From positions 8,178-65,297 of the forward strand of contig JABSRQ010000022.1 of assembly GCA_013215055.1 (NCBI GenBank): a stretch of DNA of 57,120 bases, written 5' to 3'. The position numbers and the translations under genes are program-made. How positions within the stretch are numbered: position 1 is the stretch's first letter; the number at the start of each line of letters is the position of its first letter. This DNA is from Pseudomonadales bacterium (GTDB lineage: Bacteria > Pseudomonadota > Gammaproteobacteria > Pseudomonadales > DT-91). Of the stretch, positions 52,634 through 57,120 are shown one piece after another. Below the pieces are notes generated by a model that did no database searches, was not told the origin of the DNA, and saw only the letters and a list, made by a program, of their open reading frames with translations.

Positions 52634-55504
52634 ATGCAAGCAGACCTCGAAAAAAGACCGGTAAGCCCCGCAGCTGCAAAGCCAGCCAATGAGAATATAC
52701 ACACCACTGCTCCCGGGCAGATTCGTGTCATCAAACGTAATGGCACGGTGGTCCCTTACACCTCAGAAAAAATTGCCGTGGCGATAACAAAAGCCTTCCT
52801 GGCTATCGAAGGTGGCACTGCAGCCGCCTCTACACGTATCCGTGAAACGGTAGTGATCCTCGGCGATCAAGTATCAGCGACATTCAAGCGCCGAATGCCA
52901 TCAGGTGGCACCATTCATATTGAAGATATTCAAGATCAGGTTGAGCTGGCATTAATGCGCAGCGGCGAACACAAAGTAGCCCAAGCCTATGTTATTTACA
53001 GGGCGGAACACGCTAAACAACGCGCCGAAGATCAACCCGACCCGATGGAACATGATGGCCCAACCATCAATGTGATTGATAAAGATGGCAACCGTCTGCC
53101 ATTAGATATCCTGCGTTTAAACAACATCGTTAAAGAAGCCTGTAACGGCGTTGAATTTGTCGAAGGCAAAGCCATCATCGAAGGGACCTTAAAAAATCTT
53201 TATGACGGTGTATCCCTAGAAGATGTTAGCACCTCGCTGGTAATGACCGCACGTACTCTGATCGAAGAAGAACCTAATTACACCTATGTCACCGCACGCC
53301 TGCTATTGGATCAACTACGCCGTGAAGCCCTGTCATTCTTAAACCTAAGTGCCTCGGCTACGCATGAAGATATGCGTAAGATCTACCCCAAAGCGTTAAG
53401 CGCTTATCTCAGTAAAGGCATTGAATTAGAACTACTTAGCCCCGAGCTGAAAAAGTTTGATATTGAACGCTTAGGCCGAGCCATAGACACCGACCGTGAT
53501 CGAAAATTTGCCTACCTGGGTTTACAAACCCTGTATGACCGCTACTTTATCCACAGCGAAGAAGTCCGTATTGAATTGCCACAAATTTTCTTTATGCGTG
53601 TTGCGATGGGCCTGGCTATGGAAGAAGATGATATCAATGCCCGTGCCATTGAGTTCTACGAACTATTAAGCTCATTTGATTATATGAGCTCTACACCGAC
53701 ATTATTTAATGCAGGCACCTTACGTCCGCAGCTATCTTCTTGTTACTTAACCACCGTACCCGATGATCTATACGGTATTTACGGTGCTATGCAAGACAAT
53801 GCAATGTTATCTAAATGGGCTGGTGGTCTAGGTAATGACTGGACCCCCGTTCGTGCCATGGGCGCACATATCAAAGGTACCAACGGAAAATCTCAAGGTA
53901 TCGTGCCCTTCCTAAAAGTTGTCAATGACACCGCTGTTGCAGTAAACCAGGGGGGCAAACGTAAGGGCGCTGTTTGTGCTTACCTTGAAACCTGGCATAT
54001 GGATATCGAAGAGTTTTTAGATTTACGTAAAAACACCGGTGATGACCGACGCCGTACACACGATATGAACACCGCTAACTGGGTACCTGATTTATTCATG
54101 AAGCGTGTCGTCGATAATAGAGAATGGACCTTATTCTCACCTAACGATGTACCTGATTTGCATGATTTATATGGAAAAGCATTTGAAGAGCGCTACAAAG
54201 AATATGAAGGTTTAGCAGCCAAAGGTGAAATCAAGTTATTCAAGACCCTTAACGCACAAGATTTATGGCGCAAGATGCTGGGCATGATTTTTGAAACCGG
54301 TCACCCCTGGATCACGTTTAAAGATCCCTGTAATATTCGTTCACCGCAGCAACATGCAGGCATCATTCATTCATCTAACTTATGTACCGAGATTACGTTA
54401 AATACCAGCGATGATGAAATTGCAGTTTGTAACTTAGGCTCAATTAACCTGGCTCAACACATTGAAAACGGTGAATTGAACCGCACCAAGCTGGCTAAAA
54501 CGGTTAAAACCGCTATTCGCTTATTAGATAATGTTATCGACATTAACTACTACGCCGTTAAGCAGGCACACACATCTAATATGCGTCACCGCCCTATTGG
54601 CTTAGGTTTGATGGGTTTCCAGGATGCGTTATATAAATTAGATATCTCTTATGCCTCACAAGAAGCGGTAACGTTTGCCGATGAGTCTATGGAGTTAATC
54701 TCATATTTTGCGATCAGTGCTTCTTCCGATTTAGCCGCCGAGCGTGGCGCTTATGCCTCCTACGAAGGTTCTTTATGGTCGCAAGGTATCTTACCACTGG
54801 ATTCCATCAAGATGCTGGTAGAAAATCGTGGCGCTCAATACATCGAGATGGATCAGAGCAGCACACAAAACTGGCGAGCATTACGTAAAAAAATTGAAAT
54901 CCAAGGCATGCGTAACTCCAATGTTATGGCCATCGCACCCACGGCCACCATTGCCAACATTACCGGCGTGTCGCAATCGATAGAACCTACCTACCAAAAC
55001 CTCTATGTAAAATCTAATCTGTCGGGTGAATTCACCGTGGTTAATCCGTTCCTGGTACGTGATCTTAAAGAGCGTGACCTATGGGATAGCGTGATGATTC
55101 ACGATCTGAAATATTATGAAGGTTCTGTACAAGCGATTGAACGTATCCCCGCAGACTTAAAAGCCAAATACATCACCGCTTTTGAACTGGAACCACGCTG
55201 GATTGTTGATGCCGCATCACGCAGACAAAAATGGATTGATCAGGCCCAGTCACTCAACTTATATATCAGTAATGCCAACGGTAAAAAACTCGATATCACC
55301 TATCGTATGGCCTGGTATCGCGGCTTAAAAACCACGTATTATTTAAGAGCTTTAGCGGCTACCTCTACCGAAAAATCCACCATTAACACCGGTGCATTAA
55401 ACGCGGTAAGTGCATCTGCTGCGGCGCCAATAGCAGCGTCAGGCCCGGCCCCTGTGCCACAAGCTTGCTCCCTTGATGACCCGGAATGTGATGCTTGCCA
55501 ATAA
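52634..55504 (+). CDS. nrdA: Ribonucleoside-diphosphate reductase class Ia, alpha subunit
   Basis: A 956-residue catalytic subunit making dNDPs. Two ATP-cone domains precede the barrel: one near residues 30-122 (IRVIKRNGTVVPYTSEKIAVAI) and one near 142-235 (INVIDKDGNRLPLDI), as in Pseudomonas NrdA. The second is more divergent. The catalytic part has LSSCYL with the redox Cys, NLCTEI with the active-site Cys, and MAIAPTATIANITG. The C-terminus ends CSLDDPECDACQ, giving the shuttle cysteines that pass electrons from thioredoxin or glutaredoxin. nrdB follows after 57 bp. NrdR and DnaA sites lie upstream. Confidence 0.97.
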   Translation: MQADLEKRPVSPAAAKPANENIHTTAPGQIRVIKRNGTVVPYTSEKIAVAITKAFLAIEGGTAAASTRIRETVVILGDQVSATFKRRMPSGGTIHIEDIQDQVELALMRSGEHKVAQAYVIYRAEHAKQRAEDQPDPMEHDGPTINVIDKDGNRLPLDILRLNNIVKEACNGVEFVEGKAIIEGTLKNLYDGVSLEDVSTSLVMTARTLIEEEPNYTYVTARLLLDQLRREALSFLNLSASATHEDMRKIYPKALSAYLSKGIELELLSPELKKFDIERLGRAIDTDRDRKFAYLGLQTLYDRYFIHSEEVRIELPQIFFMRVAMGLAMEEDDINARAIEFYELLSSFDYMSSTPTLFNAGTLRPQLSSCYLTTVPDDLYGIYGAMQDNAMLSKWAGGLGNDWTPVRAMGAHIKGTNGKSQGIVPFLKVVNDTAVAVNQGGKRKGAVCAYLETWHMDIEEFLDLRKNTGDDRRRTHDMNTANWVPDLFMKRVVDNREWTLFSPNDVPDLHDLYGKAFEERYKEYEGLAAKGEIKLFKTLNAQDLWRKMLGMIFETGHPWITFKDPCNIRSPQQHAGIIHSSNLCTEITLNTSDDEIAVCNLGSINLAQHIENGELNRTKLAKTVKTAIRLLDNVIDINYYAVKQAHTSNMRHRPIGLGLMGFQDALYKLDISYASQEAVTFADESMELISYFAISASSDLAAERGAYASYEGSLWSQGILPLDSIKMLVENRGAQYIEMDQSSTQNWRALRKKIEIQGMRNSNVMAIAPTATIANITGVSQSIEPTYQNLYVKSNLSGEFTVVNPFLVRDLKERDLWDSVMIHDLKYYEGSVQAIERIPADLKAKYITAFELEPRWIVDAASRRQKWIDQAQSLNLYISNANGKKLDITYRMAWYRGLKTTYYLRALAATSTEKSTINTGALNAVSASAAAPIAASGPAPVPQACSLDDPECDACQ

Positions 55505-55561
55505 GGCAAGTTTCAGCTCCGTTAAGCCATTAGCTACCAAATACGCAATAGAGGGAAGATT

Positions 55562-56842
55562 ATGCTAAGTTGGGATGATTACGAAGACGATAGCACCGTT
55601 GTTGAAGCCAAACCTGCGGCGCCTGCAGCCCCGGTTAAAACCGAAATAAAGCCACAAGCGCCTGCGACACCTAAAATTTCAGTACCTGAAGTTACGGCAC
55701 CAGTGCAACAAGCCCCAGCCAAGATGGCTGCTCCGGTGAGTGCCAATGATGTGGTAACACAAGCTAAAGAAACACTTAAAAACATCGATGTGACTCCAGG
55801 GCTTGAAGAACTTGAAATGGGTGCCCGGCGCATCCAGGTTGACGAAAAAGCGATGATTAACTGTCGAGTCGATTTAAATCAATTAGTGCCTTTCAAATAT
55901 GATTGGGCTTGGCAGAAATACCTGGATGGCTGCGCCAATCACTGGATGCCACAAGAAGTTAATATGACCGCAGATGTTGCGGTATGGAAATCAGCAGATG
56001 GTTTAACTGACGATGAGCGCACCATTGTTATGCGCAGCCTGGGTTATTTCTCTACCGCCGATTCTCTGGTTGCAAACAACTTGGTGCTGGCGGTTTACCG
56101 TTTAATCACCAACCCCGAGTGTCGCCAATATCTATTACGCCAGGCATTTGAAGAAGCCATTCACACCCACGCTTACCAGTACTGTGTAGAATCATTAAGT
56201 ATGGATGAAGGTGAAGTTTTCAATATGTATAGAGAAATCCCCTCTATTGCAGCTAAAGCTTCTTGGAGCCTTAAACATACACACTCAATCTGTGACCCTA
56301 CGTTCAACACCGGAACTCCAGAAACCGATCAGGAATTATTACGTAATCTAATTGCCTTCTATGTCGTGACCGAAGGTATCTTCTTCTACTGCGGTTTTAC
56401 TCAAATCTTATCCATGGGGCGCAGAAACAAGATGACCGGCGTTGCCGAGCAATTCCAATATATCCTGCGCGATGAATCGATGCATCTGAACTTCGGTATT
56501 GATGTAATTAACCAGATCAAACTGGAAAATCCACATCTGTGGACATCTGAGTTCCAGCAAGAAATCACCCAAATGGTTATCGAAGGCACTGAGCTTGAGA
56601 TTAATTTTGCTAAAGAGTCTATGCCACGTGGAGTTTTAGGTATGAATGCAGCGATGATGGAAGAATACCTGCAATTCATATCCAACCGTCGCATGGTTCA
56701 AATCGGCCTTGCTGAGCAATACCCAGGCGCCGAGAATCCATTCCCATGGATGTCAGAAATCATGGATTTACGTAAAGAGAAAAATTTCTTTGAAACTAGA
56801 GTGATTGAATATCAAACGGGTGGCGCTCTTAACTGGGAATAA
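55562..56842 (+). CDS. nrdB: Ribonucleoside-diphosphate reductase class Ia, beta subunit
   Basis: A 426-residue di-iron/tyrosyl-radical subunit. Ligands and radical site match the E. coli pattern: D167 in STADSLV, E198 and H201 with radical Y205 in [11 protein letters not shown], then E in EGIFFYCGF, and E/H in [10 protein letters not shown]. The N-terminal 85 residues are a Pro/Ala/Lys-rich extension absent from E. coli NrdB. The C-terminus ([10 protein letters not shown]) contains the tail that docks to NrdA. The start follows GAGGGAAGATT. A terminator hairpin follows 25 bp after the stop. Confidence 0.96.
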   Translation: MLSWDDYEDDSTVVEAKPAAPAAPVKTEIKPQAPATPKISVPEVTAPVQQAPAKMAAPVSANDVVTQAKETLKNIDVTPGLEELEMGARRIQVDEKAMINCRVDLNQLVPFKYDWAWQKYLDGCANHWMPQEVNMTADVAVWKSADGLTDDERTIVMRSLGYFSTADSLVANNLVLAVYRLITNPECRQYLLRQAFEEAIHTHAYQYCVESLSMDEGEVFNMYREIPSIAAKASWSLKHTHSICDPTFNTGTPETDQELLRNLIAFYVVTEGIFFYCGFTQILSMGRRNKMTGVAEQFQYILRDESMHLNFGIDVINQIKLENPHLWTSEFQQEITQMVIEGTELEINFAKESMPRGVLGMNAAMMEEYLQFISNRRMVQIGLAEQYPGAENPFPWMSEIMDLRKEKNFFETRVIEYQTGGALNWE

Positions 56843-56867
56843 CCCGCCCGATTAATCAGTCATCAAT

Positions 56868-56889
56868 AAAGCGACTACGGTCGTTTTTT
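56868..56889 (+). terminator. Intrinsic terminator of nrdAB
   Basis: A short hairpin CGAC / GTCG (56872-56875 and 56880-56883) with an extended AAA-TTT lower stem is followed by six T, 25 bp after the nrdB stop. Confidence 0.65.
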
Positions 56890-56950
56890 ATTGCCTAATC
56901 TTTAGCCGCTGCTATTCATATGTGCATCACATGGGGGTAAAGACCAACGG

Positions 56951-57020
56951 TTTTCATTGCGCAGCAATGAGTTGGACTGAACGCGTAGCAACTTGTTGCG
57001 TAGCTGGACCGCGCAGCGGC
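56951..57020. repeat. Four GCGYAGC motifs in small stem-loops
   Basis: GCGCAGC or GCGTAGC occurs at 56959-56965, 56983-56989, 56998-57004 and 57011-57017. Three local hairpins are formed: CATTGC/GCAATG, GCAAC/GTTGC and CCG/CGG. The block is non-coding and lies between the nrdB and rRNA terminators. Confidence 0.5.
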
Positions 57021-57050
57021 CCACACAATAAAAAGCGGGGTTTCCCCCAT

Positions 57051-57086
57051 AAAAAAACCCCAATAGAATAATCTATTGGGGTTTTT
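57051..57086 (-). terminator. rRNA operon terminator
   Basis: CCCCAATAG (57058-57066) and CTATTGGGG (57073-57081) form a perfect 9-bp stem extended by A/T pairs. On the minus strand seven T follow. It lies 9 bp past the end of the 5S rRNA. Confidence 0.9.
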
Positions 57087-57095
57087 AGAATAAAA

Positions 57096-57120
57096 GCTTG
57101 GCGATGACCTACTCTCACAT
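57096..57120 (-). rRNA. rrf: 5S ribosomal RNA, 3' end only
   Basis: Read on the minus strand, the last 25 bases are GTGAGAGTAGGTCATCGCCAAGC with two bases before it, the typical 3' end of a pseudomonad-like 5S rRNA. The gene continues beyond the window, so an rRNA operon lies to the right and is transcribed leftwards, ending at the terminator just described. Confidence 0.88.

Noticed and set aside
1..57120. CRISPR arrays, tRNA genes, insertion sequences and prophage genes
   Set aside because: I looked for regular spaced repeats, tRNA T-loop patterns, transposase/integrase products and terminal inverted repeats and found none I could support.

Overview
The window looks like chromosomal DNA of a free-living, probably marine, gammaproteobacterium. 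Evidence for this is the leuS-lptE-holA block, a class Ia ribonucleotide reductase with two ATP-cones and NrdR/DnaA sites as in Pseudomonas relatives, a monothiol GrxD, a single-polypeptide class I fumarase, and the end of a 5S rRNA of pseudomonad type. A family-level placement (for example Cellvibrionales or Spongiibacteraceae) is only a guess. Nothing marks the window as plasmid or phage: I found no transposase, integrase, CRISPR array or tRNA.

Layout, left to right. 1-6702: a two-partner secretion locus on the + strand, with the tail of the TpsB transporter, a 1908-residue TpsA exoprotein and a YfiR-like periplasmic protein. 6787-15308: mainly housekeeping genes, namely an RNA/DNA methyltransferase-like protein, a FmdB zinc ribbon, a hypothetical protein, a stand-alone second EF-G, a YdcH-like protein and leuS-lptE-holA. 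15375-32221: one long minus-strand block. It starts at the pilin gene flp and runs through tadV, an AAA+ ATPase, rcpC/cpaB, the rcpA/cpaC secretin, a small lipoprotein, tadG, tadF, tadE, tadZ, tadA, tadB, tadC and tadD. A large CARDB/PPC-repeat lipoprotein follows. An AraC-type regulator with a receiver-like N-domain is divergent from flp.

33434-38459: an AT-rich minus-strand group with a small membrane protein, a GT87-type glycosyltransferase, a membrane-anchored sulfatase/phosphatase-superfamily enzyme, a large SAM methyltransferase and a short YIDPG protein. The last three are joined by one-base TAATG overlaps. This is probably a cell-envelope glycopolymer modification unit and is the least characterised system in the window. 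38949-45828: a ZapB-like coiled coil, two very small proteins, a diguanylate cyclase, a patatin phospholipase, a REC-HD-GYP phosphodiesterase and a receiver/histidine kinase hybrid.

45900-57120: fumarase and a coiled-coil membrane protein, grxD, then argD-argF-ABC ATPase, a 425-bp nrd control region with two NrdR boxes 31 bp apart and a perfect DnaA box, nrdA-nrdB, a short repeat-rich spacer, and the terminator and 3' end of an rRNA operon that enters from the right.

Themes: surface attachment (TPS exoprotein, Tad pilus, repeat lipoprotein, envelope modification) sits beside c-di-GMP enzymes (YfiR-like protein, GGDEF, HD-GYP). Together they suggest a sessile/motile switch. The regulatory links between these parts are inferred from neighbourhood only.
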